A stretch of DNA of 64,000 bases from Phyllobacterium trifolii (GTDB lineage: Bacteria > Pseudomonadota > Alphaproteobacteria > Rhizobiales > Rhizobiaceae). Under the pieces are notes generated by a model. It was not told where the DNA came from. It ran no database searches and saw only the letters and a list, made by a program, of their open reading frames with translations. Of this stretch, positions 17,151 to 26,143 are shown in pieces; within the stretch, counting starts at the first letter, position 1, and every line of letters begins with the position of its first letter. The stretch covers positions 26,608-90,607 of the forward strand of contig NZ_JACHXN010000023.1 in the NCBI RefSeq assembly GCF_014192095.1. The letters are read 5' to 3'. The position numbers were made by a program, and so were the translations under genes.

Positions 17151-18218
17151 TTGAACAATCCATTCATCCGCTTGGAGGAGGTCAGCAAGTCCTTCGGGCT
17201 CCTCACCGTTGTCGAGGGACTGAATCTTGAGATCGGCAAGGGGGAGTTTATCAGCCTGCTTGGTCCCTCCGGTTCTGGCAAAACGACGATACTTATGATG
17301 CTTGCGGGTTTCGAGAATCCGACAAGCGGCGCAATCTGGGCGGGCGGCAAACGAATTGACAGTTTGCCGCCGCACAGACGCAATATGGGTGTCGTCTTCC
17401 AGAATTATGCGCTCTTCCCGCACATGACGGTTTCGGAGAACGTTGCCTTCCCCTTGAAAATGCGCAACGTCCCGCGTGCGAAGGTCAAGGAGCGCGTGGG
17501 AAAGGCGCTCGATATGGTGCAGCTTGGTTCACTTGCCGAGCGGCGTCCGTCACAGCTGTCGGGCGGACAGCAGCAGCGGGTTGCATTGGCACGTGCACTG
17601 ATCTTCGAGCCAGAAGTGGTCTTGATGGACGAGCCGCTCGGCGCACTGGACAAGCAACTGCGCGAACAAATGCAATTGGACATCAGGGACCTGCATCGGC
17701 GGCTCGAGCTGACGATCGTCTTTGTCACGCACGATCAATCGGAGGCGTTGACGATGTCGGATCGCATCGCGATTTTCAATCGCGGAAAAATAGAACAGAT
17801 TGGCAAACCCTCGGATATCTACGACCATCCGAGCACGCAATTCGTCGCGGAGTTCATTGGCGAGACAAATCTGGTCCGGGGTTGCGTACAAAGCGTCGAA
17901 GGCGGTACGGCCCGTGTCCAGTTGCCCGGCGGCCAGGAGGTTTTCGTTGAGACAGCCACGGACCTTCGCCCAAACAGCAGTGTTTGCCTGTCGATAAGAC
18001 CCGAGCGGATAAAGGTGGGACGCCGGGAGGCTGCGGGCAACAACATCACCGCCGCCGTGTCCGATATCGTCTATCACGGGGATCATTTGCGGCTGGTTGC
18101 ACGAAGCGACAGCCAGTCGCTGACCATCAAGACGGACCGCAGCCAGCCCACGCTTTCGATTGGTGATGAGGTGCAACTTTCCTTCCTGTCGTCCGATTGC
18201 TGGGTGGTCAGTGCATGA
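17151..18218 (+). CDS. ABC transporter ATP-binding protein (PotA type)
   Basis: A 355-residue ATPase. Walker A is GPSGSGKTT, the signature is LSGGQQQRV, Walker B is VVLMDEPLGALD, and the switch histidine is in VTHDQSEALT. The C-terminal TOBE domain (residues 280-350) is present, as in PotA/MalK. The start codon is TTG 17151 with GAGGTGAT upstream; no ATG is available. The stop codon overlaps the permease start (ATGA). Confidence 0.92.
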   Translation: MNNPFIRLEEVSKSFGLLTVVEGLNLEIGKGEFISLLGPSGSGKTTILMMLAGFENPTSGAIWAGGKRIDSLPPHRRNMGVVFQNYALFPHMTVSENVAFPLKMRNVPRAKVKERVGKALDMVQLGSLAERRPSQLSGGQQQRVALARALIFEPEVVLMDEPLGALDKQLREQMQLDIRDLHRRLELTIVFVTHDQSEALTMSDRIAIFNRGKIEQIGKPSDIYDHPSTQFVAEFIGETNLVRGCVQSVEGGTARVQLPGGQEVFVETATDLRPNSSVCLSIRPERIKVGRREAAGNNITAAVSDIVYHGDHLRLVARSDSQSLTIKTDRSQPTLSIGDEVQLSFLSSDCWVVSA

Positions 18219-19396
18219 ATCAGCCAAGGCTCGGCAAACAGCTGATTTCCCTGGCGCTTGTCGCGCCGCTGTTGCTGTTTCTTATTGTTTTTTTTGCGTT
18301 GCCGCTCGTTACGATGATCAAGTCCGCTGTGTCCGACCCTGTGGCGGCACGCACGCTCCCCGCCACGGCGAGATCGGTTTCGAGCTGGGATCGCACCAGC
18401 CCCCCAACCGTCGAAATGCAAGCTGCTTTCGTTGCCGACCTGCGCCAGATCAGCGACGACCAATTGTTCGGGGATCTTGTCCGGCGGCTGAACAGTGCCA
18501 AATCCGGCTTTCGCACCTTGATGCCCAAAACGCGTAAGGCTGCTTTGGACACTGCCGGAAGCATTGATCTTGTTGCGCTGGACAAGCGATGGGGTGACAT
18601 TTCCTACTGGCAGGCCGTCAGCGTGGCAGCATCTTCGAGAATCACAGACCGGAATCTTTTGGCAGCAGTTGACCTGCAACGGGACGCGTCCGGTGCAATT
18701 GCCTCTCTTCCGGCTGATGCTTCGGCGAACAAGGCCATAATGCTGCGGACGTTTGTGATGGCTTTGACGGTGACAGGGGCGTGCATTTTGATCGGTTTTC
18801 CCTTTGCCATGATCGCCGCCTCGGTCGATGGCTGGAAGCGGCAATTGTTGCTGGGTGCGGTGCTGCTCCCACTCTGGACGTCATTGCTGGTGCGAACCGC
18901 GGCATGGTTCATCTTGTTGCAGGACAGGGGGCTGATCAATTCGGTCTTGATGCAATCGGGCGTAACGTCAAGTCCGATACCGCTGATCTTCAACCGAGCC
19001 GGCGTCATCATCGCCATGACCCACGTCCTACTTCCCTTCATGGTGCTTCCGATCTTCAGTGTGCTGATCGGTATCCCCAAAAACCTGATGCCGGCCGCGG
19101 CGTCGTTGGGCGCTCATCCCGTCAGGGCATTCTTGAATGTCTTGCTACCGCTTGGGCTGCGCGGCGTCGTTTCCGGTTCGCTTCTGGTATTCATGAGCGC
19201 GCTCGGTTACTACATCACGCCGGCCTTGATCGGCGGTGCGAAGGATCAGATGATTAGTTCGGTAATCGCCTACTACGCCACGGGCGCAGCCAACTGGGGC
19301 ATGGCAGGAGCGCTTGGACTGGTCCTTCTAGCGGCCACGATGATCCTCTATGCGATATATCTCAGGCTTTCGTCAGAACGGGAAACGAGTCCGTGA
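18215..19396 (+). CDS. ABC transporter permease (PotB type) with extended periplasmic insertion
   Basis: A 393-residue inner-membrane subunit. After the first hydrophobic helix (residues 15-35) comes a soluble stretch of roughly 130 residues before the usual block of five membrane helices. The EAA loop (AAASLGAHPVRAFLNVLLPLGLRG) is intact. This is longer than the 270-300 residues of standard PotB because of the insertion, which should lie in the periplasm. Start overlaps the ATPase stop (ATGA) and the stop overlaps the next permease start (GTGA), so translation is coupled. Confidence 0.9.
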   Translation: MNQPRLGKQLISLALVAPLLLFLIVFFALPLVTMIKSAVSDPVAARTLPATARSVSSWDRTSPPTVEMQAAFVADLRQISDDQLFGDLVRRLNSAKSGFRTLMPKTRKAALDTAGSIDLVALDKRWGDISYWQAVSVAASSRITDRNLLAAVDLQRDASGAIASLPADASANKAIMLRTFVMALTVTGACILIGFPFAMIAASVDGWKRQLLLGAVLLPLWTSLLVRTAAWFILLQDRGLINSVLMQSGVTSSPIPLIFNRAGVIIAMTHVLLPFMVLPIFSVLIGIPKNLMPAAASLGAHPVRAFLNVLLPLGLRGVVSGSLLVFMSALGYYITPALIGGAKDQMISSVIAYYATGAANWGMAGALGLVLLAATMILYAIYLRLSSERETSP

Positions 19397-20181
19397 GCGT
19401 GTTGCGTTTTTCGAAACTGATTTTCGGTTCTGCGACCGTCTTCTTTCTGATCGCACCGCTGATTGCGATCCTGCCGCTCGCTTTCACCGACAGTGTCTTC
19501 CTCAACTATCCCATTCCAGGTTACTCAACCCGATGGTTCGTTGAGCTGTTCACCGCCGGTGTGTGGCAGCGGTCCATCATCAACAGCCTCATCATCGGTT
19601 GCGGCACCACCGTGCTTGCGACATTCCTGGGAACCGTTGGTGCCCTCGGACTGCGGGACAAGCAGCTTTCGCTTGTCCTTACGACCATCAAGACGATTTT
19701 TCTTTTGCCGATGGTGGTGCCGGCGGTGGTGCTGGGCGTCGGCATGCAGCTCATGTTTGCTCGATATGCTTTGACCAACACCTATCTTGGGGTGATCATT
19801 GCCCACACTGTGGTGGCGGTGCCCTTTGTTGTTGTCAACGTGCTGGCGGTATTGCAGGGAATTGATCGCCGGCTGGAGCAGGCGGCAGCCAGCCTCGGTG
19901 CAGCACCCGTTACGGTGCTGAAACAAGTAACCTTGCCGCTGGCGCTCCCCGGTATCGTATCTGGGGCTGTTTTCGCCTTTGCGACGTCGTTGGACGAGGT
20001 CGTGCTGACACTGTTTGTGGCCGGCCCAAACCAGCGGACGCTCGCACGGCAAATGTTCTCCACGATACGGGAAAACATCAGCCCGGCGATCGCCGCCGCG
20101 GCCTTCGTTTTCATTGTCGGCACGGTCTTGATTGCGATCGTTGTGAACTTTTCGCGAGGTACCAACCGGGCGAATGAATAG
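19393..20181 (+). CDS. ABC transporter permease (PotC type)
   Basis: A 262-residue inner-membrane permease with six hydrophobic segments and the EAA loop EQAAASLGAAPVTVLKQVTLPLALPG. GTG 19393 overlaps the preceding stop codon in the order GTGA. It is the second half of the heteromeric channel and the last gene of the operon. No clear terminator follows. Confidence 0.9.
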   Translation: MSVLRFSKLIFGSATVFFLIAPLIAILPLAFTDSVFLNYPIPGYSTRWFVELFTAGVWQRSIINSLIIGCGTTVLATFLGTVGALGLRDKQLSLVLTTIKTIFLLPMVVPAVVLGVGMQLMFARYALTNTYLGVIIAHTVVAVPFVVVNVLAVLQGIDRRLEQAAASLGAAPVTVLKQVTLPLALPGIVSGAVFAFATSLDEVVLTLFVAGPNQRTLARQMFSTIRENISPAIAAAAFVFIVGTVLIAIVVNFSRGTNRANE

Positions 20182-21058
20182 CCATCGTTAGGCTATACCC
20201 CAGTCCGGCAAGCCTTCTCAATCGACCGCACGACCTGCAGAGCGACGATGTCGGGGCACTTCATACAGCGGGCCGTCGTGCCCTGCCTCCGGCGACTCGG
20301 CCTGCTTGAATGGGATTGACGATCACTTGTGCTCCTCGAAACGGCTGGCAAAAGCTGCAGAACGAAAACCGCGGCAATACCGTTGAAGGAGTCAGATCGC
20401 GTGGCACCCGTTCCGTCCCTGGCCCTAGAACTAGACGCTAAAACCGCTTGGTTGCGCCGGCCAGACGCCTGCTTTTGGCGCAACCGCGACCTCCAGGGTG
20501 GTCGTCAGCAATGTCTGCTTGCAGGCGTGGCAAAACTGACCTCAACGGCCGACATGCGGGCGCAAAGCCGACTTTCAAACATGTAAGTTAGACGTTTTTG
20601 CAGCAGATCGGCGATTGTAGATTCTTGGGAACCAATCGGATTCGAGCATTTTCAAACGAAGATTACTAACTCGGTGGCCCGGTCTGAAACTACGATGGAG
20701 CTGCAAATCTGGATAGCGACTAACCGCAGACGGCTCGCACAACGATACCGTGGCCGTCAAATGGCCGCGTTTCCATTCAGTCGGGGCGCTGGCGATAGAA
20801 CCACAGTGGCCCATGGAATCCCATTCGCTCATTCACGGATCTATTTCGGTATGTCCGTATCTGGAGGCTACCGTCAATACTGCCGCTGTGGCACGCCATC
20901 ACGACATTTCGCCAATATTGTCACAGATGACCGTGACACAGAGAGCATCACCGAAACTACCAATAGTCCGCAGCATAAGGTGCACGGGCTTTCCGAACAG
21001 ACCCCTTACATGGTCGGGAAATCTTGACTCACGCCCTATCCCGTCCTTGACGACCTTC
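20182..21058. other. Intergenic stretch without a supported gene
   Basis: About 880 bases between two convergently oriented operons. Several open frames of 60-120 codons occur, but none has a recognisable domain, ribosome site or credible amino-acid composition. I see no repeats at its ends and no strong terminator hairpin; TAGCC...GGCTA at 20180-20196 is weak. It may be the remains of deleted DNA. Confidence 0.4.
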
Positions 21059-22375
21059 TCAACGGCACCAGTGCTCGATCGCGAGCGCGATCGCCTTCGT
21101 GCAATCGACAAGATCGCGCACAGAGACACGCTCATTCGGTTGATGCGCCTGGGCAGGATCTCCAGGTCCAAAGTTGACGGTAGGCGTGTTCCCGAGGCCC
21201 GTCGGCAAGCCGATATCACTGTGTGCGCCGAAACCGGACAGAACCGGTGACAGGTTGGCTTTCTCGACAGCCTGCTGGAAGACCTCGACAAAGGGATTGT
21301 CGGCTGGAACTTCCGCACAATCCGCATCCAAAATCCATTCTACGCGAGCTGGATGCTTACGGAGATATGGATCCGCCTGACAGACATTGAACACATGTTC
21401 TTCGATCTCACGCTTCACTTTTCCGCCAAGGCCAAATTCATCTTTCTCACTAGGCAGGTACTGGGCATCAATGACGATCTCTGCTCGGCCGGCCATGGAC
21501 GAAGGGTGTTCGCCGGCGTTCATCTGGGTGACGATGATCTGGTTGGGCAAATCCATCAGGGGATGGTTCTTTTTGGGATCAAACATCCAGCGGCGGTTCA
21601 GGATGTCGATGCCATCAAGCATCTGTCTGCACAGCTGCACCGCATCAACCGGGCCGCTCGTGTACCACGCATTTGGGGTCAATTCGGCGTGACCGCCAAT
21701 TCCGTCAATTATAATGCGTCCCCAGAGAATGCCATGGCAGAGTGGAGCAATCTGGTTTGCCGTTGGCTCTGTCATGATGCCGGCATCGGCGCGGAAGCCG
21801 CGGTCAACCATGGCCAGAGAACCCATTCCACCGATTTCTTCATCAACGACAGTGGTAAAGACGATGTCGCCTGACAGTGGAATATCGAGTTCCTTGAGAA
21901 TTTCGACCGCCATCAGCATGCAGGCAACGCCGCCCTTCATGTCGACGGTGCCACGGCCGTGCAAAAATCCATTCTTCAAAACCGGTTCGAATGGATCAGT
22001 TGTCCAATGTTCAGCGGCTCCTGGCGGCACGACGTCGATATGGCCGGTCAGCATGATCGAACGTCCGCCGCCGCTGCCCTTCAGGGTCCCTCCAAGATTG
22101 GGACGGCCTTCGAAGGTCCGACCTTTGTTGGCACCCGGGCGGCCTTGGTACTTGGCATGGAGCGCTGGGCCATCTGGATCCCAGAGATCGGTTGTGAAGC
22201 CGAGTGCAGTCAGGCGCTTTTGCAGGTAGAGCTGACAATCGCGCTCGCCTGGGCCAGCCTCGGCAGGATTGGATTTAACGATCGACGGAAATGAAACCAG
22301 AGCTCTCAATGTCTCCACGATACGATCGGATCGCGCCTCGACGCGTTCGGCAATGGTTTGCTCTACGGATGGCAT
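21059..22375 (-). CDS. M20 family metallopeptidase/deacylase (ArgE/DapE type)
   Basis: A 438-residue zinc amidohydrolase. Metal and catalytic residues are visible in LTGHIDVVPPG (H and D), GRGTVDMKGG (bridging D), TTVVDEEIGGMGS (catalytic and metal E) and the C-terminal FGAHSDIGLPT (H). A dimerisation insert separates the two metal-binding halves. ATG 22375 has GGAGAT eight bases upstream, overlapping the permease stop, so it is the last gene of the seven-gene operon headed by the LacI-PfkB protein. It probably removes an acyl group from, or hydrolyses an amide in, the compound imported by the neighbouring transporter. Confidence 0.9.
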   Translation of the reverse strand: MPSVEQTIAERVEARSDRIVETLRALVSFPSIVKSNPAEAGPGERDCQLYLQKRLTALGFTTDLWDPDGPALHAKYQGRPGANKGRTFEGRPNLGGTLKGSGGGRSIMLTGHIDVVPPGAAEHWTTDPFEPVLKNGFLHGRGTVDMKGGVACMLMAVEILKELDIPLSGDIVFTTVVDEEIGGMGSLAMVDRGFRADAGIMTEPTANQIAPLCHGILWGRIIIDGIGGHAELTPNAWYTSGPVDAVQLCRQMLDGIDILNRRWMFDPKKNHPLMDLPNQIIVTQMNAGEHPSSMAGRAEIVIDAQYLPSEKDEFGLGGKVKREIEEHVFNVCQADPYLRKHPARVEWILDADCAEVPADNPFVEVFQQAVEKANLSPVLSGFGAHSDIGLPTGLGNTPTVNFGPGDPAQAHQPNERVSVRDLVDCTKAIALAIEHWCR

Positions 22376-22378
22376 CAA

Positions 22379-23335
22379 TTATCTCCAGCTTTCGGAAAAA
22401 CGATCGGCGAGAAGAACTAAAATCAGGAGGGCGCCGACGATCCCCACCTGCCAAACTGTATTGACGTTGAGTTGCAGAAGTCCGGTTTTCAATGTGACCA
22501 AGAGTATAACGGCCGCGAACACGCCGCCGACGCCGCCACGTCCACCGAGGACCGCAATTCCTCCGAGCATGGCGGCGGTGAGCGATTCAAGTTCGAGGTT
22601 CTGCCCAATATTGGGCCGGCCGCTGCCCAACCATGCCAGTGAAAAAAGAGCGGCTGCGCCGGCAAGCGTGCCGCTTAGGCTATAAAGAATCAGCCGCGTG
22701 CGATCGACCGGGATACCGACGAGGCGTGCCGATCGCTCGTTGAAGCCCATCGCGTAGACCCAGCGCCCCCATGATGTCCAGGCGAGAACGACACCTGCGA
22801 TGGCGAAAGCCGGAATGGCAATCGTGAGAAACGGAACTGGAATTCCTGCAAGGACGCCGCGTCCCCACCATAGCAACCAATCGGGCACGCCGGATTGTGC
22901 TGAACCTCCCGTCAGGGAGAGCGCCACTCCCGAATAGACGAAAAACGTGCCCAAAGTTGCGATCAGTGGAAGGATGCGAAGTTTCGTTACAAGAACGCCG
23001 TTGAAGGCTCCAAGGGCGGTGCCCGCTCCAATGCAGACAAAAGGCAGGAAGAAGGGCGAAAGGCCCGCTTTCACTGCAAGCATCCCGAGAACGGCCGACA
23101 ACGAAACCGTTCCCCCCACCGACAGATCGATTCCGGCGCCGCCGGCTAGAATGACCATCCCCTGCCCGAGGGAGACCAGCGCGAGGATGGTCGAGAACTG
23201 AAGGACAGTCGTGATCGTACCGACACTGAGGACGGAGGGCTTCAACGCGAACAGCCCGACTATGACGATGACCCACAATAGTGAGAGCAAGCTCAAAACG
23301 AGAGCCGGACTTTGTAGCGTGCGGACACGGTTCAT
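22379..23335 (-). CDS. ABC transporter permease (RbsC type)
   Basis: A 318-residue multi-span permease of the ribose/autoinducer-2 family, with the conserved ALVSLGQGMVILAGGAGIDLSVGG segment and the GRGGVGGVFAAVI region near the C-terminus. ATG 23335 overlaps the stop of the upstream permease (ATGA). It pairs with that permease as a heterodimer for a sugar-type substrate. Confidence 0.9.
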   Translation of the reverse strand: MNRVRTLQSPALVLSLLSLLWVIVIVGLFALKPSVLSVGTITTVLQFSTILALVSLGQGMVILAGGAGIDLSVGGTVSLSAVLGMLAVKAGLSPFFLPFVCIGAGTALGAFNGVLVTKLRILPLIATLGTFFVYSGVALSLTGGSAQSGVPDWLLWWGRGVLAGIPVPFLTIAIPAFAIAGVVLAWTSWGRWVYAMGFNERSARLVGIPVDRTRLILYSLSGTLAGAAALFSLAWLGSGRPNIGQNLELESLTAAMLGGIAVLGGRGGVGGVFAAVILLVTLKTGLLQLNVNTVWQVGIVGALLILVLLADRFSESWR

Positions 23336-24318
23336 CTGCGGGCCCACCCGAGTTGCGACATTGGCAGCCGCGCCGAAAGAACCTCGACACTAAGAACGCC
23401 GATCAGCAGTCCGCCAGTGACTACGGGTTGCCAAAGTGAAGGCACTCCCATCAACAACAGACCATTTTGCAGTATCCGCAAAAGCAGCACGCCGAGGACG
23501 GTGCCAACCAGGCTGCATTTGCCTCCGAGGATGCTGGTTCCGCCCAGAACAACCGCAGCGATGGCATCAAGCGCCAGTGTACTGCCAATCGTCATTTCGA
23601 CGTTGCGGTAGCTGGCGACATAGAAGGTGGCTGCAAGTCCTGCCAAAGCGCCACTGATGATGAATGTCGCGAAGCGAACCTTGATGACTGGTATCCCGGA
23701 CAACCGTGCTTTTTCTTCCGAGTTGCCGATGGCCAGCAGGTGAAGCCCAAATGGTGTCCGGCGAAGCGCTACCCAAACGGCGATGTAAGCGAGTACGATA
23801 ACAAAAGCCGCGATGGGGACACCGAGCAAGGATGTCCCAAGCAGAACAGTCAATCCGGTGGGAAGGCCGGAAAGCCATTGACCACCGAGCAGAATGAATA
23901 TTGCTGTACGGTAGATTCCAAGAAGACCCAACGTTCCGACAATGGCTGGAATCCGACCCAGCACAACGACGGCTGCTGTGACAAAGCCAAGCAACGCGCC
24001 GATAATTGGCCCTGCGAGGGCTGTGAGAACTGGATCCGTATTTGCTCCCAGGGCTCGGCCAACACCTATGGCCGCCAGACCCATGACGATCCCGACCGAC
24101 ACGTCGATTCCACCCATCGCCAACAGAAGAGTCATTCCCAAACCGATAAGAAGCAGCTCGACACTGTTGCGCAAGATGGTGGCGGCATTGCCGGGAGTGC
24201 CAAAATATGGCGATGCGACGGAAAAAACGATGATAGCCAATGCACAAGCGGCGAGCAAAGCCAGCTCGCGCCCGTTCAAAGAAAAGATGCCGTCTTTTAA
24301 CTGTCGCATCGGTCGCAT
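23332..24318 (-). CDS. ABC transporter permease (RbsC type)
   Basis: A 328-residue permease with about nine hydrophobic helices and the family segment IGLGMTLLLAMGGIDVSVG. The GGTSILGGKCSLVGTVLGVLLL loop near residue 260 is the usual contact to the ATPase. Start at ATG 24318, with a second in-frame ATG at 24309. It directly follows the binding-protein gene. Confidence 0.9.
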   Translation of the reverse strand: MRPMRQLKDGIFSLNGRELALLAACALAIIVFSVASPYFGTPGNAATILRNSVELLLIGLGMTLLLAMGGIDVSVGIVMGLAAIGVGRALGANTDPVLTALAGPIIGALLGFVTAAVVVLGRIPAIVGTLGLLGIYRTAIFILLGGQWLSGLPTGLTVLLGTSLLGVPIAAFVIVLAYIAVWVALRRTPFGLHLLAIGNSEEKARLSGIPVIKVRFATFIISGALAGLAATFYVASYRNVEMTIGSTLALDAIAAVVLGGTSILGGKCSLVGTVLGVLLLRILQNGLLLMGVPSLWQPVVTGGLLIGVLSVEVLSARLPMSQLGWARR

Positions 24319-24327
24319 TTCCGTCGA

Positions 24328-25314
24328 TCAGAAATCGAACTTGTCGACATTTTCAGCGGTGAACACAGCGGGCGGTCCGAGGAGCAGAATACCCTTCTGT
24401 GCGTCGTAGGTAACTGCCTGGTTGAAACCCGGGACTTTGTTTTCCGCTTCAAACTTCTTGCCATCGATGAGTTGCTTGCCAGCCCAGACCGTTAGATATC
24501 CGAGTTGAGCAGGATCCCATAGCACGCTGAAACCGAATGCACCGCTCTTAATATAGGACCGCGCGGTATTGGGGCTGCAATAGCCGGTACCGATAACTGA
24601 TCCGATTTTCCCTGCAGTTTCAATAGCCTGTGCGACGCCGGGGCAGGTGGTTGAAGCAACCGCGATGATCGCCTTGAGGTCCGGATTGGCGGCCATAAGA
24701 TCGGTCGAGATCTGCGCCGCGCGCTGTGCCGTTCCTCCGGCATATTGGGGCTCAAGCAGCTGCAGCTTCGGGTATTTTGCACTTGCCTGTTTCTGCATGA
24801 AGCCGATCCAGGCATTGAGGTTCGATGCTGTCGCTTCGCCGGAAACGATACCGATCTTGGCATCCTCGCCGACGCGTTTCACCAGCTCGTCGATGATCGT
24901 GCTGCCCAGTCCTTCATCGGTAGCCTGGGCGACGTAGACTGCGCGCCCGCTTTCCGGCGCATCGCTGTCACTGGTAAAGAGCTTGATGCCCTTTGCCTCC
25001 GCCGCCTTTACGACCGGAGCGATGCTGGAAGCATCCAACACGCTTACAGAAATTGCGCCGACCCCCTGATCGATCAGACTCTGGACGATCTGCAGCTGGT
25101 CGACCGGGTTGGTGTCCACCGGACCGCTATAGATGAAATCGACACCGAGCTCCTTAGCTGCTTTGTTGCCGCCAGCTTCCATGGCATTGAAATAGGGGAT
25201 ACCGATCAGCTGCGGAACAAAGGCAACCTTTGGTTTCTCCTGTGCTCCCGCAGCACCAGCGATGAGAAGGGAAAATGCGGAGACTGTTAGAGCTCTTCCT
25301 ATTTTCTTGAACAT
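24328..25314 (-). CDS. Sugar ABC transporter substrate-binding protein (RbsB/LsrB type)
   Basis: A 328-residue periplasmic-binding-protein-like I protein. The signal peptide ends near GAAGAQEKP; the mature part starts KVAFVPQLIGIPYFNAMEAGG, the usual first strand and helix of sugar-binding proteins. The cleft segments VSVLDASSIAPVV and FTSDSDAP follow. An AGAGAGGA ribosome site precedes ATG 25314. The presence of an M20 hydrolase and a sugar kinase in the operon suggests an acylated or amidated sugar or nucleoside-like ligand. Confidence 0.9.
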   Translation of the reverse strand: MFKKIGRALTVSAFSLLIAGAAGAQEKPKVAFVPQLIGIPYFNAMEAGGNKAAKELGVDFIYSGPVDTNPVDQLQIVQSLIDQGVGAISVSVLDASSIAPVVKAAEAKGIKLFTSDSDAPESGRAVYVAQATDEGLGSTIIDELVKRVGEDAKIGIVSGEATASNLNAWIGFMQKQASAKYPKLQLLEPQYAGGTAQRAAQISTDLMAANPDLKAIIAVASTTCPGVAQAIETAGKIGSVIGTGYCSPNTARSYIKSGAFGFSVLWDPAQLGYLTVWAGKQLIDGKKFEAENKVPGFNQAVTYDAQKGILLLGPPAVFTAENVDKFDF

Positions 25315-25347
25315 TGGATTCGATCCTCTCTGGATTGGACGTGCATT

Positions 25348-26118
25348 CTAGTTTGCTTTTTCCAGCGCCCGCACGTCGGGATGAGCGCCTGTTATGTATG
25401 AAACGATCTCTTCGGGATTGGTGTCGGAGCGGATCTTTTCCGCGACTTTCCGGCCGCGCCGAAACACGATGATCCGGTCGGCAACCTCGAAGACATCGGC
25501 GATGTTGTGACTGATGAGGACTACGGCGCAGCCGCGCTCGGCAAGGCGCCGCGTCAGCGAAAGGACCTTTCTGGTTTCAGCAACCGCAAGAGCGGCGGTC
25601 GGCTCATCCATGATAACGAGCTTTGCGTTCAGGTTGAGCGCCCTGCAAATGGCGACCGCCTGACGCTGACCGCCCGAGAGGCTCCCCACAGGCGCTTCCG
25701 GGTCCGAAATATGCGCTTCAAGCTCTTTGAGCAGACCTGCGACACGCTCTTTCATTTCCTTGCGCCGCAGGAAGGGAACACCAAGCACGGAACGCTTGAG
25801 TTCCCGGCCGAGAAACACGTTCTCCGAGATGGACAGATTTTCGGAAAGAGCGAGCTCTTGAAAGATAGTCGCAATACCGGCCGATGCTGCATCCTTCGGT
25901 GATGAAAAAGTGACCGGCACGCCATCGATCAGGAGTTCACCGTCGCTTGGCGAATGCGCGCCAGCCAGGACCTTGATGAACGTCGACTTACCCGCGCCAT
26001 TGTCGCCCAGAAGGGCCAGCACCTCACCCGACCGGATCTCCAAATCGACCTCAGAAAGTGCAGTCAAGGCACCGAAGCGCTTTGTGACACCCTTGGCGAT
26101 GAGAAAAGGAGCGTTCAT
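25348..26118 (-). CDS. Sugar ABC transporter ATP-binding protein (single-domain, FrcA type)
   Basis: A 256-residue ATPase with one nucleotide-binding domain: Walker A GDNGAGKST, signature LSGGQRQAV, Walker B LVIMDEPTAAL, switch histidine in LISHNIADV. Ribose-type importers often use a double-length ATPase (RbsA); this one is half length, like FrcA of rhizobial fructose importers, and must act as a dimer. Confidence 0.91.
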   Translation of the reverse strand: MNAPFLIAKGVTKRFGALTALSEVDLEIRSGEVLALLGDNGAGKSTFIKVLAGAHSPSDGELLIDGVPVTFSSPKDAASAGIATIFQELALSENLSISENVFLGRELKRSVLGVPFLRRKEMKERVAGLLKELEAHISDPEAPVGSLSGGQRQAVAICRALNLNAKLVIMDEPTAALAVAETRKVLSLTRRLAERGCAVVLISHNIADVFEVADRIIVFRRGRKVAEKIRSDTNPEEIVSYITGAHPDVRALEKAN

Positions 26119-26143
26119 ATCGGCATTCCCTGGTTTAGATCCA

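Noticed and set aside
20899..21327. Minus-strand frame continuing beyond the M20 gene
   Set aside because: Overlaps the M20 gene in another frame and has no recognisable fold.
23467..24300. 277-codon plus-strand frame opposite the RbsC-type permease
   Set aside because: Product is rich in D, N, K, Q and C with no domain, a typical shadow of a hydrophobic membrane protein.
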